Shown: in pieces, positions 23,901 through 38,600 of the stretch
Position numbering within the stretch: the stretch's first letter is position 1
Layout: every line of letters starts with the position of its first letter
NCBI GenBank assembly: GCA_029204225.1
Contig: CM055106.1
Span: 34,258,361 to 34,322,360 of the forward strand
Source of the DNA: Diphasiastrum complanatum
Taxonomy: Eukaryota > Streptophyta > Lycopodiopsida > Lycopodiales > Lycopodiaceae
Reading direction: 5' to 3'
Length of the DNA stretch: 64,000 nt
Notes under the pieces: model-generated
The model's database searches: none
The model's input: the letters and a program-made list of their open reading frames with translations, nothing else
What the model was told of the DNA's origin: nothing
Made by a program: the position numbers and the translations under genes

Positions 23901-26900
23901 AATACTTACGCTCTACCAAGGTAATATAGATGGTCCTAGTTATGGACTCGGCTCGTTACATTCGCCGCGTCCATTTACATTTACAGTTACTTATGCTCCA
24001 TATTCAGCGTTTACCATACCGCATTGGAGATTTCTCTGGACAGGTAGATCTTTACATTATCCCTATGGAGCGTTATGATCTTATCCTTGGTGCTGATTGG
24101 TTTGCATCTCTTGGAGCCGTTACACTGGACTTGACACAGCAGACATTGACATTTGTACATGATGCAGTTACACACTCACTTGTGGGCATCGATTCTCAGG
24201 GAGACTTCCAGTTGATTACTGGGAAGCAGTTTATTCGCAGCCTGCCGAAGGCTCATTGTGCTGCCTTATTATGTGTTCAGTGGGCAGTACCAGTTCCTCC
24301 AGTTTCTACACCAGGAGCTGTTCCTCAAGTGATTTCTAACTTATTACATCAGTATGCTTTTGTCTTTTCAGAACCTACGACGCTACCACCATTACGTGAC
24401 GTGAACCATCATATTGATTTGCGTCCTGGTTCTGCTCCTCCCTCCCGTCCCCCTTATCGTATGTCTCGATCTGAGCGTGATGAGCTTGAGCTCCATATTA
24501 CTGCCTTGTTAGATCAGGGTCTCATTGTTCCTAGTCACAGCCCTTTTGGTGCTCCTGTTCTCCTTATTAATAAGAAAGATGGTACCAAACGCCTTTGTAT
24601 TGATTACCGTGCTTTAAATAAGTTGACTATTCGTAATCAGTACCCTATTCCACACATGGATGACCTCTTTGACCAGCTCGGTACCTCTAAAATCTTTTCC
24701 AAGATAGACCTTCGTTCTGGATATTACCAAATCAGGATGCACCCTTCTGACGAACATAAGACTGCTTTCCGTACTCATCTTGGTTTATATGAATTTCGTG
24801 TGCTTCCTTTTGGTGTTACTAATGGCCCTCCTACGTTCCAGAATGTGATGAATAACGTCTTACGTTCGCTTCTTGGTCATTGTGTCTTGGTTTATTTTGA
24901 TGATATTCTTATTTTTAGTCAGTCTCTTGCTGAGCATGTTGCCCATCTTTCCTCGGTCTTTCAGTTACTTGTACACCACCAGTTATTTGCTAAGTTGTCT
25001 AAATGTTCTTTTGTTGTTTCTGAGATCGAGTTTCTTGGTTTTCTTATTTGTAATGGTCACATTCGTCTGGACCCTCATAAGGTTCAGGCCATCCAGGATT
25101 GGCCTATACCTACTGATATTCATCATGTTCGTATGTTTCTTGGGTTAGTCACTCACCTTCGTCGTCCAGTTCCTCATTTTGCCACTATCGCAGCTCCTCT
25201 TCATGCACTTTTGAAGAAGTCTAGTACTTTTCTGTGGACTCCTGATTGTCAAACAGCGTTTGATACTCTTCGTCGTGCTGTTGTTGATGCTGCCGTTATG
25301 TGTTTACCACAGTTTGATCAGAAGTTTCTTGTTGAGACTGATGCTAGTAATGTTGGTTTGGGTGCTTTACTTCGCCAGTCACAATGTATTATTGCTTATG
25401 AGTCGCGTCGTCTTCGCTCTTATGAGCAACGTTATTTTGTGCATGAGAAAGAGCTTCTTGCTATTATCTATGCTCTTAAGAAGTGGCGTCATTATCTGTA
25501 TCGAGTCCCATTTGACATTATTACTGATCACCAGTCTTTACGTTATCTGTTTTCTCAACGTGACCTTAGTGATCGTCAATTTCGTTGGTTGCAGTTTTTA
25601 CAGTCTTTTAATTTCTCCATATTGTATCGTCCTGGTCGTGCTAACACTGCTGTTGATGCATTATCTCGTCTTCCAGCTTTGTTAAATACACTCGTTTCTA
25701 CTATTCCTCCATGGTTTGATGCTCTACCTGCAGCATACCTTACATGTTCTGATTTTCGTGATGTTTATAGTTCTGCCCCACCTGTTTCGTCCAGTCCTCA
25801 TGTTTACTCCATTATTGGCAATCGTCTTTATCATTATGATTCTCTTTGTATCCCTAGTTCTTTGGGTATCCGTTCCCAGTTGTTGTCGAATGCTCATTCC
25901 TCTCCCGTTGGGGGTCACTTTGGTTTTCAGAAGTCTTATGCTTGTCTCAAAGACCATTTCTATTGGCCCTCTCTTCGATCTGAGCTTGCTGTACTTATTC
26001 GTACCTGCCCTTTCTGTCTTCGTAATAAGTACTCCCGTTCTAAATCTGCTGGTTTGCTTGGCCTATTCCTCATCGCCTGTGGACTAATATATCTATGGAC
26101 TTTATCCTTGGCCTTCCCCATACCCAACGTGGTCACGATTCATGTATGGTGGTAGTTGACAGGTTCTCGAAACAGGCACATTTTATCCCAGTTCGCAGTA
26201 CTATCACAACAGAGCAGTGTGCACGTTTGTTCCTATCAGAGATTTTCCGCCTGCATGGATTTTCTCGTACTATCCTTTCTGATCGGGATAGTAAGTTTAC
26301 ATCTATATTCTGGACAGAGCTTATGCGTATTTTGGATGTTCAGCTTTTTATGGGTTCTGCTTATCATTCAGTTTGAGGTCCTTAACAGGATCCTTGAGGA
26401 TTATTTACGCCATTTTGTTACTCCTTCAGGGAAGGATTGGGATCAGCATTTATGTTCAGCAGAGTATAGCTATAATAGCTCTGTTAGTACCAGCACAGGT
26501 GTCTCTCCATTTTTATTATCTCATGGCTATGCACCTCTTTTACCTGGCATTCCTCTTCCTCCTGAGGATACACCTGTTACACTTGCATCTTTTCTATCAG
26601 GTGCTCGAGAGCTTATTACTCGGGCCAGTTCTCATTTACAGCATGTTTAGCAGTGTTATCAGACCTCAGTTGATCGTCACCGCCGCCATGTTGAGTTTCA
26701 GCTTGGAGATATGGTTTATCTACGCTTACGGTTTGCACGTCATCATTTTGTCCAGGGCCATGCTTCTACTGAGAAGCTTGCACCACGTTATTATGGGCCT
26801 TATCGCATTGTGTTCAGATGCATTAATCCATGTTGGGTTCTGTCAAGGATAAAAATTTAAAACTAACCTCTAGCTTGTTCGTTACGATCATAGATGGTTT

Positions 26901-29900
26901 GTAGGAACTCTTTTCTATAGTCCATGCCCTTAAGACTTGGAGGCATTATTTGTATGGTGCCAACTTTGAGGTCCTGACAGACCATGAGAGTCTCAGATAC
27001 CTTTGCAATCAACCTGAGCTTAGAGGTCGGAAAGCTCGTTGGACAGAGCTGATGCAAGAGTTTGACATGTCTATCAGATATAGACGTGGAAAATTCAATA
27101 CAGTAGCAGATGCCCTTAGCAGAATGCCTATGATAAACGAGCTGAGTTTTACTCAGATTTGTAATGAGTTACTCGAATCCTTGAGAGGGAAATGCCAGTA
27201 TGATGTATTCTTCTCTACTATCTGGAACTCAGTCCAGAACAGACAGTTACAAACTCCAGAACCAGTTCCCGGGGCTGGTGCCAGTTCATCCAAGAATACG
27301 GCAGCTTCCATTGAGGATGATGATGAGTCCGAGTATACGTCGTCAGATGACGTTGAGGATTCTGAGCCTGTATTACCCAAGTAGACCCTAGTGGTTGAGG
27401 GTCAGTTGACTCAAAGATTCAAATGGAAACAGTATTCCATTCAGGATGAGTACTTGCTCTATAGAGATAGAGTATGTGTCCCCAATTCAGAGGATTATAG
27501 GCAGCAGGTCCTATATGAATGTCATGACAATCCTAGCGCGGGACACCCAGGCATACAGAAGACCTATGAGCTTCTTCGTAGGCAAATTTTCTGGCCCAGT
27601 ATGAAAAAGGACGTCCACCAGTATGTAACCAGTTGCCAGAAATGTCAAGTAAATAAAGCAGAGCGTTTAAAGGCAGGAGAGTTGTTGCATCCCTTAGAAA
27701 TACCAGCTGGTAAATGGGAGAGTATCTCCATGGATTTTATAGTAGGCCTGCCTAAAACCCAAAAGGGTAATGACGCTATATGGGTCACAGTTGACCGTCT
27801 GACCAAAATGGCTCATTTCATTCCGACCAAAACAACCGTTAGAGCTCCAGAGTTAGCGAGGTTGTTTGTAGACGGGCTATTTAAATTCTACAATCTACCT
27901 TCCGGCATAGTCAGCGACCAGGACAGTAAGTTTACTGGAAATTTTTGGAGGGCAGTATTCCATCATCTCCATACTAAACTTAATATGAGCACCACCGACC
28001 ATCCACAGACGGACGGTCAAACAGAAAGGGTAAATCAAGTGCTGGAGGATATGCTTCGTGCATACGTCAGCAAGAAGCAGACTAATTGGGAGGAGTATCT
28101 CTCGATATTAGAGTTTGCTTACAACAGTACCAGACATTCAGCTACGGGATACAGCCCGTTTATGCTGATGTATGGTTTTCAGCCACGCTCACCCACAACT
28201 GTAGGGTTTAAACAAGAAAAAGTTGAAGCAGCCAGAAACTTTTTAGAGGACCTAAACCAGACAAGGAAGGAAGCCACTTGAGTGCAAATGGATCTATAGA
28301 TTGAAGTACAATCAAGATGGGAGCATCAACAAACACAAGGCAAGGCTAGTGGCAAAGGGGTTCTTGCAAACCAAGGGAGTAGATTTCGATGAAACTTTTG
28401 CTCCTGTTGCTAAGCTAGTTTCCATAAGGTTGATTATTTCTCTTGCAACTACTTTCAATTGGCCTCTATTTCAACTTGATGTGACTAATGCTTTTCTCAA
28501 TGGATATTTGGAAGAGGAGATTTTCATGAGGCAACCCGAGGGCTTCATCAAAGAAGATGAAGAGGAAAAAGTGTGTTTGTTGCTAAGAAGCCTTTATGGG
28601 CTTAAGCAAGCACCTAGAGCTTGGTACTCTAGGTTGAATACCTTATTAAACTCTATTAAGTTTGTTGTAAGTGCTTATGATCCTTCTTTGTACTTAAGAT
28701 TTAATGATGATAAAATCATCATTCTCATTTTGTATGTTGATGACATTATCCTTAGTGGAAATGATCTTGATGGTATACAAGAAGTGAAAGTAGCATTGTT
28801 TAAGGAGTTTAAGATGGTAGATCTTGGTAATCTTCATTTCATATTAGGAATAGAAGTTTCAAGAGGCTAGGATTTGAGTTTTATTTGTCAATCCAAATAT
28901 GCTTCTTCTATCTTAGAAAAGTTTGAAATGAAAGATTGTAAAGGAGTAGAAACTCCTATGGAGCAAAATGTAAAAGTTTTCAATAGTGATGATGAAGCAT
29001 CCTTTCAGGACATCACACTATATAGGAGACTTGTAGGCTCTTTGATCTATCTTACTATAACTAGACCTGATCTAAGTTATAGTGTAGGCAAACTAAGCCA
29101 ATCTATGCAAAATCCATTGGTTTGTCATTGGAAAAATGCAAAAAGGGTGTTGAGGTACATCTCGGCCACCAAGAACTTTGGCATTTTATATGATGGATCT
29201 AATCTAGCCTTAAGGGCATATTCGGATGCTGATTTTGCAGGTGATAAGGTGGATAGGAGGTCCACAAGTGCTTTTGTTACCTTTCTTTGCAATGGCATAG
29301 TGTCTTGGCTTTCCAAAAAGCAAGATACTATCTCTCTATCTTCAACCGAATCGGAATACAAGGCACTAACATCCACAACAAAGGAGATTCTATGGTTGAA
29401 GAGGCTTTTGGTGGAATTACAAGTCATGGAGGCCGAGGAGCAGCCAACAATATTTTGTGACAACCAATCAAGGCAAGCATTAGCAACCAATCCCACATTC
29501 CATGCAAGGAGCAAGCACATAGAGATTCCTCACCATTTTGTGAGGGAAAAGGTTCAAGAAAAGGAGATCAAGCTACATCATGTGTCTTCTTCAGATTGCC
29601 TTGCTGATCTACTCACTAAAGCCTTGCCAAAGACTTCATTTATCAAGTTAAGATCAGCCTTAGGTGTTGTAGATAGATGTACTATAGTTGTATCATGTAG
29701 AAATTGAGTAGTGTTAGAATTTAGCAATTTTCACATGGTTTTTGATGAATATTAGACATCTATGTGGATCCACACGTGTGAGGACCTGTCCACACGTGTG
29801 AAATGACACTGGTAATATTCAGATCTATTTCGATTAGCTTTCATTTGCGTCTAATATGACATCTCCTAAATTATAGGAGTTAGGTCCTAGATTGTAGGAA

Positions 29901-32612
29901 TCTAGAAGGTCAACACAAACCACCAATGGATGATGTGGCAAACTTGATAGATCTTATCCAAAGTGGATATGGATAAGTACAATGAGCTGTCCTACACGTG
30001 TTGGATGCAGCTTAGAGAGAGATTATGGTGAATTTGTACTTGATCCATGATGGATCCATTATTGAGCTAATGATGAGAAATCTTGGTTTGTGAAGCTATC
30101 CTTGTGTTTTGACTCTCTTAAGCACTTTCTTTGTGGATGAATGCTTTGTAAATGATAAGTAAACTATTTCTCTGTTATCAGGCCATACAGTAGTTGTACT
30201 TCACACGTGTGAAGCCATGGGGATCATCTTTTTTTATTGTTCTTGCTTGGAAACACAAAGATTGTCAAGTAGAAGCTAGATTTGGAAGCTAGTCTTGATA
30301 TAGATCAAGATCCCAAACTACCAATCACTCTTTGTGATCATTTGTAGATCAATTTCAGTCCATAAACTCTAAAATTTGACAACAAGTCTTACACAACTCT
30401 GTCTTCTGAGCATTGGCATACGAGACAGAAGCTTGTAACTTGCCCAAAACGGTCTTGACCTGAACCGCTTTACTAAAAACCAATATATCGTCAATAAAAT
30501 TGACGACAAACTTGCCCATATCGTCTCGCAAGACATCGTTCATGAGCATCATGAACGTGGCTGGGGCATTGGTTAACCCAAATGGCACAACCAAAAATTC
30601 ATAATGATCGGTATTTGATGGTATCCACTTTTGAGATCTATCTTACTGAAAATGGTTGCACCTTGCAACGCATCCAGTAGATCATCAATCCTGGGCATCG
30701 GATACCTGTGCTTTACAGTGATCTTATTCAATCCCCTGTAATCTACACACATCCGGAAACTACCATCCTTTTTCTTAACAAGTAAAATAGGAGAGGCGAA
30801 AGGTGAATAACTCGGACGGATGTACCCCAGCTTGAGATACTCCTCGAACATCTTTCTGACTTCCTCTTCCTCTTTTAGGCTCATGCTATAAGGAGGCCTA
30901 CATACCGGACTTGCCCCTGGAACAAGCTCAATACGATGATCAACGTTCCAACTAGGCGGCAATCCCTCCGGCATATCACTAATTAGCACGTGTTTGAACT
31001 GCGTGCGGATGGACTTCAGCCACGGATTTACGACGACCTACTACTGCTTGTGGATTCAGGTTAGCCTCCAAACACTGATCCTTGCATTCCAAATGGCCAA
31101 GAAAGGGAACACCAAGGGAGGCCTTCGGCTCCCTCCCCACACACCTCTGCTTGCACATACAGCTGAGACAGTATCGCTGCCTGAGCAGCCAGCAACGATG
31201 CCTGTGGATTTTCCTCCTACCTCCACCCCAGATCTGCCTATAGCCATACCTCTCTCCCCTTCAAACCCTATTTTGGATCTTAATGAACCCAGTATTGCTC
31301 TCCCTTTAACCCCCAATTACGATCAGGATTCGATTCCTCCATCACTCTCTTCAATAGTCTTTGCACTAAGTGCAAATAGTGTAAGACTATTCCAGCTTTT
31401 TGCCAACCACCGAAAGGAGATGGACTCCCATCGAGAAATGATTTTATCCGTGCAATCACACCTTCAACGAACGGATGCATCAATTGAAGAACTTAGATGA
31501 GAAACTACGACCATCAAATGTGCAACATCCTCCCAAGCAGCTACTTCAAATACGATCCAACAACTCGAAAACAAAGTGGAGCAGCACCATACGATTGCCC
31601 AGTCTTGGGCAGAGGTTCTCAAAGGTCCAGGAAAAGCGGATGCTCCAGTTTCCTTCATCTCTGCTACACTTACGGAGAGTCGATTGCGGGAGCAAAAGGC
31701 TCTTAATGTTCGTGTTAGAGGCATCCCGGACTCCCAGGATGCTCTTAAGGAAGCCAAGGAGTTTTGGAAACTAATCTGCAGCACCATGACAATGGTTTGG
31801 ACTCAGCTTGGCGTCGAACAGATTCCAGAATCCCGATCCCGATGGAAATCGTCGTTTTAGGGCCAAATGGTTCGATCGGTTCAAACTAGGTCCGAACGAT
31901 TCAATGGTTCAAACCGTGAAAGGCGGTTCAAACTACGGTTCAATGCAACCTTGGACGAAGTCCACAACCGCAAGTGCCCTCGTGGGAATCTCACTGACCC
32001 AAGGCAGGCACCCGATGGAATGCAGGAGAAGGTCCAGTGAGTGTGGGGCACATGGAGTCCACACAATGGAGGGGTACTCTGCCATAAGAAGCTCTCCCAT
32101 ACCACGGCATTTGGATGCATTGTCCGTCACAACCTATCGCGAACAATTGATACGATTAATGCTCAGCTTGAAAACACATTGCAATCAATCAAAAACTAAT
32201 GAAACCTTTGTATCAACGTTGCACAGTAAATGATCAAGCAACTAATGAAAAAAATTGTACCTGGACAACGCGTTGTGGCCCTACCTCCTCTATTGCCACG
32301 CGGATGATCCCGTAGATGTACTCGGTCGTGTGCACTCTCCCTACCTCAGAGGCGTCGACGCTGTGGAGGAACATGGAACCGTAGCAGCTAGAAACAATGA
32401 CGTTGATGAGTGGACGTTTACGACGATCAGTCCACCCGTCAGCCATGATGGAGCAGCCATATCTATCCCAAGCCTCCTGACATATGCAACCCACTCCTGG
32501 AGCAAAGGGCCGCGAAGCACATCCGCAGTGGGTGGTGTGTACCCGGGCCCGCAGCTGCAACTTTCGAGACACGCAGACCCTAAACCCTAAACTCACACAC
32601 ACACACACACAC

Positions 32613-32684
<72 letters not shown>

Positions 32685-35600
32685 CATCTCCATGCTTCCA
32701 TCTCCATCACCTTCTCCAACTCCACGCTTCCATCTCCACGCAGCCATCATCTCTCGCTTCCATCTCCATGCAACTCTCACTTCTTTCTAACTTTCTTTGT
32801 GGCTAGATCTACCTTTTTTGTGCATGACACTTTCTCGCATCACTTTTAGCTACTCTAAGCTTGTTTCTCAAGATTTCATTGCTGCTATCCTTTTGCAATA
32901 GATCCTCAACAGTTTGAGTTTTGAAAATTTGATTTTTCTTGATCTCAAAATTTTCGCAGTCTGTAATTTTCGGGTCAATCGAACTTCGTATGACAAAGTT
33001 ACGCTCATTTTCGTAAAACTGCTTGATTAGGGTTTTGCTTCCTCTCTCATCTATCTCCTACAAATCATCCTACGGCTTTGCTTCGCCTTCCTCCAAGCTT
33101 TGTCTTGCACACAAAGCGTGCTAAGAAGTTTATGTCTACAGGCTCTCGCAAACGTCTTCGTACTTTGGAAATTGCATCCACCATGCCTACCGATTCTGTC
33201 AGCGCTCCACTGCCACAGGTTGCTACTTCGTCCTCAGCTGCTATGGGAGACACATGCCACACCTACACGCGGCACACCACTCCTGAGAACATCTCCTCCT
33301 TGAATGAGTACAATTCTAAGCAATTTTCCGCTTTTCTTTCACAACTCAATGAACTTCGTGCGGATTTGCTTACTAAGACTGCCATGATTGACGCTTAACA
33401 GGCTGAAATTGCTTCTCTTCGTGCTGCGCTTAGGGCTTTGCAGAGGGACATCATCCCTAATATCTCTCGTGTTGTTGAAGATACTAAGGCATCCATGAGT
33501 AAGCTTCCCCTACTTGAGCGCCAGATACATGACACTGTTGAGTGCACTGCTCGGATTCCCGTTCTTGAACAGCGGCTTCATGAGATGGTGGAACATGTAC
33601 GGAAAGTACCTACTCTCGAGCAAGAAGTACGTGAGACCAAATCATGGGCTTCTACCCTGAGATCATCTACCACCTCTTCGTCTTCTGTAGCACCCTCCTT
33701 AGACACCACGGTACAAGGCGTCTTGGTAGAACAACAACGTCGAGATGACAAAAAGCTCAACTTAAGATTCCGGGGTCTTCCTACTGAGGGCACAGCACTG
33801 GACCAGGTTACCTCTTTGTTTACTTCACGCATGGGGCTCTCAGTTCCAGGTATCCAATATGCTTGGCGCCTCCAGCATGATCCGAAGGGTATTATTTGTC
33901 AAATTCAAAACTATGGACGACCGACAGACAGTTCTTCGTGCGCGTTTACATAGATGATGTCCTTACTCACTGCCAATGGTTACAGCATAAAACTATTATT
34001 CAGGAGGCAAGGACAAAACAACAGCGGGTAGTATTTACAAATGGCAACCCTCGCTTTTTCTCCAAGCGTCAATAGGAATTTGGGGTGCTCGGGCATGGGA
34101 GCAGCCCAATAGCCTTGGCTAGCGTCACATTTGGTTTGTGGAATTGCGGCAGCCTCTCCACCTCTTCTACAGCGGCTGATCTTGACATCTATCTATGTTC
34201 AGCTGATTTTCTACTTTTTGCAGAGACATATGAGTCTTCCACACACCCACTTCTGCACATTTCTGGTTTTCAATGAATTTCTGCTCCACGACCTATGCTG
34301 CAGGGAAGGATACTTTGGGCCTCTGGTGGAGTTGCATGTTTGTATAGGTCAGTGTATACTCCTATTTGGTTGGTGTCTCAGGATACTTATGGCCGTTACT
34401 TGTGGCTTCAGATTACTGCATCCTTCTTGGGGCTGGACCAGGACTTGTTTGTTGCAGTGTGCTACTTTGCTCCCCACACTTCAGTGTTTATGGATTTGGG
34501 AGGTGATCCTTTTCAGGCCCTTTCTGACGACGTTGCTAGACTCTCTCTACAGGGTTACATATTGCTTGCAGGGGACTTTAACGCACGCACAACCGCTCGC
34601 CAGACTAAGTTCTATGCTGACACATTCTCTCTTCATCCATTGGATACCTCTTATGCCCGTTATCTCATGACTCATCAGTGACAGTTACTCTTTTTGGGGA
34701 ACAGCTTCTGAGGTTGGCTCAAGCACACGGTCTCATTATACTCAATGGTCTTCTTCAATGGCCATCCGCCTCTGCATATACTTGCCACCCATTTGGTGGT
34801 GGTCACAGTGTAGTGGACTATTTCATTGCATCTCCTGCTTTATTGCCCCGCCTGGCATCCTTCACCATCGCTACCCCCGTCTTCGCGGATCACTCTCTGC
34901 TCTACCTCTCCTTCTCCGCAGCGCCAAGTCCGCCTTCTCCTCCACCTTCCCTCTTTGTTCGACCCACCCGCTATCGTGTACCTCCTCATCAATCCCAGGC
35001 CTATGTTGCCCACGTCTCTTGTCTTCCTGACCACTTTCCTTCCTCTGATGTCACTACCCAAGCCTCCTTTTTAACACACGCCCTGACTACTACCGCTCAT
35101 GCCATTGCGCCCCCTCGCCGCTTCTCTTCTCATTGTCGTACCCATAATATATGGTATGACAACGACTGTTCTTTCTTCCAGAAATATGTCGAGTTCCTCA
35201 AATTCTCCAATTCTACACTGTCTTCTTCCACAGAAAAGCAGCTTCGTTCCCTTCTCCGCCAAAAGAAAGTGGCCTACTTTTCTTCCCGTTCCTCCAACCT
35301 CCTTCGCTCCCTTAACTCTGCTTCCTTGGCTACTTTTTGGAGGATCTTTCTTCATAAGCCCCTATCCATTGCACCTATCCCTCTTCAATCCTGGGTCGAC
35401 TATGCAACCAACCTATATACAACTGCTCACCCTTCCATCTCTCTTTCCTCTCGTCTTATCCACTGTGACCTCTTTTCTCCTGACATGGTTGAAGCCACCA
35501 TCTGCAAACTCAAGAACAATGGTACGTCTGACCTTGACCTCCTTTCAGCCGAGCTTCTCAAACCAGTTGCCAAACTTGCCTCCCCTTTCCTGGCCCGCTG

Positions 35601-38600
35601 TTTCAAACGCTCTGTCGTTGATGGTTTCCCCATACCTTGGGCCACCAATCTCCTTCATCCCATTCTTAAAGCAGGCGATGCCATGAATGTCCACAACTAT
35701 CGCACTATTAAGATTGGTCATACCATGGCCAAGTTGTACGCCACTATTCTCCAGAACTTCATTACAGCAGAGGCTGATTCTCGACTATTATATGCGACTG
35801 GCCAGGCTAGCTTCCGCCGGGGTTATAGCACTCTTGATCATGTCCTCACTCTACGTACTATCATTGAGGAGGCAAAGCATATGGGCAAGAAGGTATTTGC
35901 TTGTTTCGTTGATCTCTCTAAGGCCTTTGATACTATTCCCCGTCATCTTTTGATCAACAGACTACGTCAGATTGGCTTTTCCGACTCTATTCTCGCAGCA
36001 GTGGTTGCTCTGTATGAGAGAGTTCTAGCACGTATTCGGCTCAGTACTGATTTGTCTTCTCCCATCCGTAGCACTGTTGGCGTCAAGCAAGGCTGTCCAC
36101 TATCCCCTCCACTCTTTGCACTTTATATTGATGATCTTGAGCGCCTCATTCGTGAAGAAGGTGGAGATGGTTGCCCGCTGGCTCATTTGCTCATCCCCAT
36201 TCTGCTTTATGTTGATGACATTGTCCTGCTTTCTTCCTCACCAGAAGGGTTGCAGTGTCACTTACAAGTCTTACATTGGTTTTGTGTTGCTTGGGGTCTC
36301 TCTGTTAACTTAAAAAAGACGAAGATCATGATTTTCAACACCAATCGACAAAGCCTTCACAATTATCAATTCTTCTATGACGGCCAGGAAGTTGACATTG
36401 TTGCCTCTTATACTTTGGGAGTCCTGTTTATTGTGCCCCATTTGCGCACATTTCCTCCGGTCTTTCAGCATTGGTCCAGTTCGAGCGTGGTTGTACAATG
36501 AATCATATTTTTGATCCCGCTACTAAATGCCAGTTGTTTCACACACGGGTGGTTCCAGCAGTGATGTATGCCTCCGAGATTTGTTTGCCAGGACTTTCTA
36601 TCTGGGACTGGGCAGGCATTTCCTGCATTCAGGCCACTATGTTGGGTCGCATGATACATGCCAAGACTACCACCCCTCATGATATCCTATGTGCTGAGTT
36701 TGCTACTCCTCCGATCATCCTTGAGGGCTTTTTTCGCCTTATTCTTTTTCTTTAGCAGATTCAGGAGATTCGTGCATCTCACCCAGATAGATACATAGTT
36801 GTTGCGGCTACTTCTTCACGTGTCCTAGCTGATTCCCGTGCCAAGCTATCCTGGTACCAGCAGGCGTCTGATCTCTTACGACATCTGGGCATCTCTATCA
36901 TGGATCTTCCTCGTGGTACGCATTCATATATCCGAGGCTATTTATTTCGTCGATATATGCAGCAGACTTGGAGCTCCCTCCCACCTTCTCGTATTCGACT
37001 GAGCTATTATCAGACACTTCCTCTCTCTGGATCCTTCTGGTTTGCCATTGTTGCCGCTCTATCTCTCATAGCTCCTATCACACGGCCTGCGCTATCGTCT
37101 TGGGCAGTTGCGCATTTCCTCTCATCAGCTTGCTATTGAGGCCGATCGTGCATGGGATATCCCCCGGGAGCGTCGTCTCTGTCGTTGTGCTCGTTGCAAG
37201 AGGTGGAAGATGAAGCCCATTTCCTCCTCAGATGTCCGTTGTATTATGAGATACGGGGGAGGTATTATTGTCTCTTTCGCGATGGCCCGCATACACTTCG
37301 CAGTTTTGTCTCCTATCCTGATGCTCATTGCTTGGGACTTCTTGTTCGTGAGATGCTTACTCTCCGTCAGTCTCATCTGCCTATACCAGATCACCTGGGG
37401 TTAGATTCCCGGCAGCTGCTTCTCACCGGCTTCTTTCGGACTCGAGCACATATGCTAATGACTCCGATGATGAGATTCCTATCGCTGTGCCACCGCGGAA
37501 AAAGCCCAAATGTAGTCGGCACTCGCCTCCATCGGGGCCCACTATACGCTCCACTCAGCGAACACTTCACACTTACTTTCGCAGATATGTACTTATTCTC
37601 CATCTGGCCCGGGTTGTGGGCATTGATACTTTTTCTGTAGTTCTTATGTTATACTTGGCCCGGTTTGTGGGCTTATTTCACTTCTGCTTTGTTCTACTTT
37701 CATTCGTAGCTAGTTTATAGCATTTTACGGCCACGTCCTCCTATGGATGATGCTCCCACTGTTGCTTGTACATATTTTCTTTTTGGTCTTATGCACCCAC
37801 GGGTGCCCAAAAGACGTTCATGAAGCTTTCTTTCTTTCTTTCTTTCTCTCTCTCTCTCTCTCACAAATCACCACACACACACACACATGCACACACAAAT
37901 CAAATCAAACACACACACACATCATCACACACACACACTCACACAAATCAGCACACCCTCACCCACCCACATGCATGCACACACTCTCTCTCTCAAACCC
38001 CCACTTACCATGTCTCACCATGTCTCTCTCTCACACAAATCACCACACACACACACACATGCACACACAAATCAAATCAAACACACACACACTCACACAA
38101 ATCAGCACACCCTCACCCACCCACATGCACACACTCTCTCTCTCAAACCCCCACTCACCATGTCTCTCTCTCTCACTCACCATAACTCTCTCTCCCGCGA
38201 TCTTTCTCTCTCTCGCTCTCTCTTTTTGCGGACTGTTCCGCTGCTCGCGCGCGGCCCTTATGTTTGTTTTTTTAATTATTAAAAAAACGCATCCGGGTCC
38301 CAGACGCATCCAAAAAAAAAATTTTAAAAAAAAAATAGGACGTGTCCAACCCCACATTCAGGGGTCGGACTCGTCCGGGTCCAGGCCCCACACGCAGACG
38401 TGAAAAGCCCGCGTCCAGCCCCCTTGTTCTAGAACGTGTTCCGGGTTTTTAACTTGAAACGCTGTCTCAGAGTGTGCACCCCTTGTTCAAGAACGCGTTC
38501 CGAGTTTTTAACTTGAAATGTTGTCTCGGAGCATGTTTTTTTTTTCTTTTTCAATATGGGTGTCAAAAATCAATAAATTTTATAGGGATCCTGATGGCAA

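Larger units (their letters stand above)
32677..37862 (+). mobile_element. LINE, nearly full length (copy E)
   Basis: An element bounded on both sides by CT arrays. It has a 5' UTR (32677-33131), ORF1 (33132-34075), ORF2 (about 34085-37640), a 3' UTR (about 37641-37825) with a 30-nt hairpin and a (CTTT)n(CT)n tail. ORF2 keeps a 607-codon open block with the RT, but there are several frameshifts and stops, so it is dead. It is diverged from copy B over the whole length. Poly(A) is absent and the 3' tail is pyrimidine-rich. Confidence 0.9.

Noticed and set aside
24873-26087. Hydrophobic plus-strand frames of 91-141 codons overlapping the gypsy pol
   Set aside because: They are frame shadows of a T-rich coding region. 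The pol frame carries all the motifs.
28264-30386. ACAAG on both sides of the copia B block as a target duplication
   Set aside because: The left copy does not flank an LTR start, so the 5-bp match is probably chance.
34073-34075. Counting this TAG among the decayed stops of the LINE
   Set aside because: It lies where copy B also ends ORF1 (7480-7482), so it is probably the true ORF1 stop.
37863-38165. A CRISPR-like spaced repeat
   Set aside because: There are only two long imperfect copies of low-complexity DNA in a plant genome, with no regular spacers.
37747-38403. A 218-codon His/Thr-rich frame that could look like a metal-binding protein
   Set aside because: It is a CA/CT minisatellite with no non-repetitive coding content.
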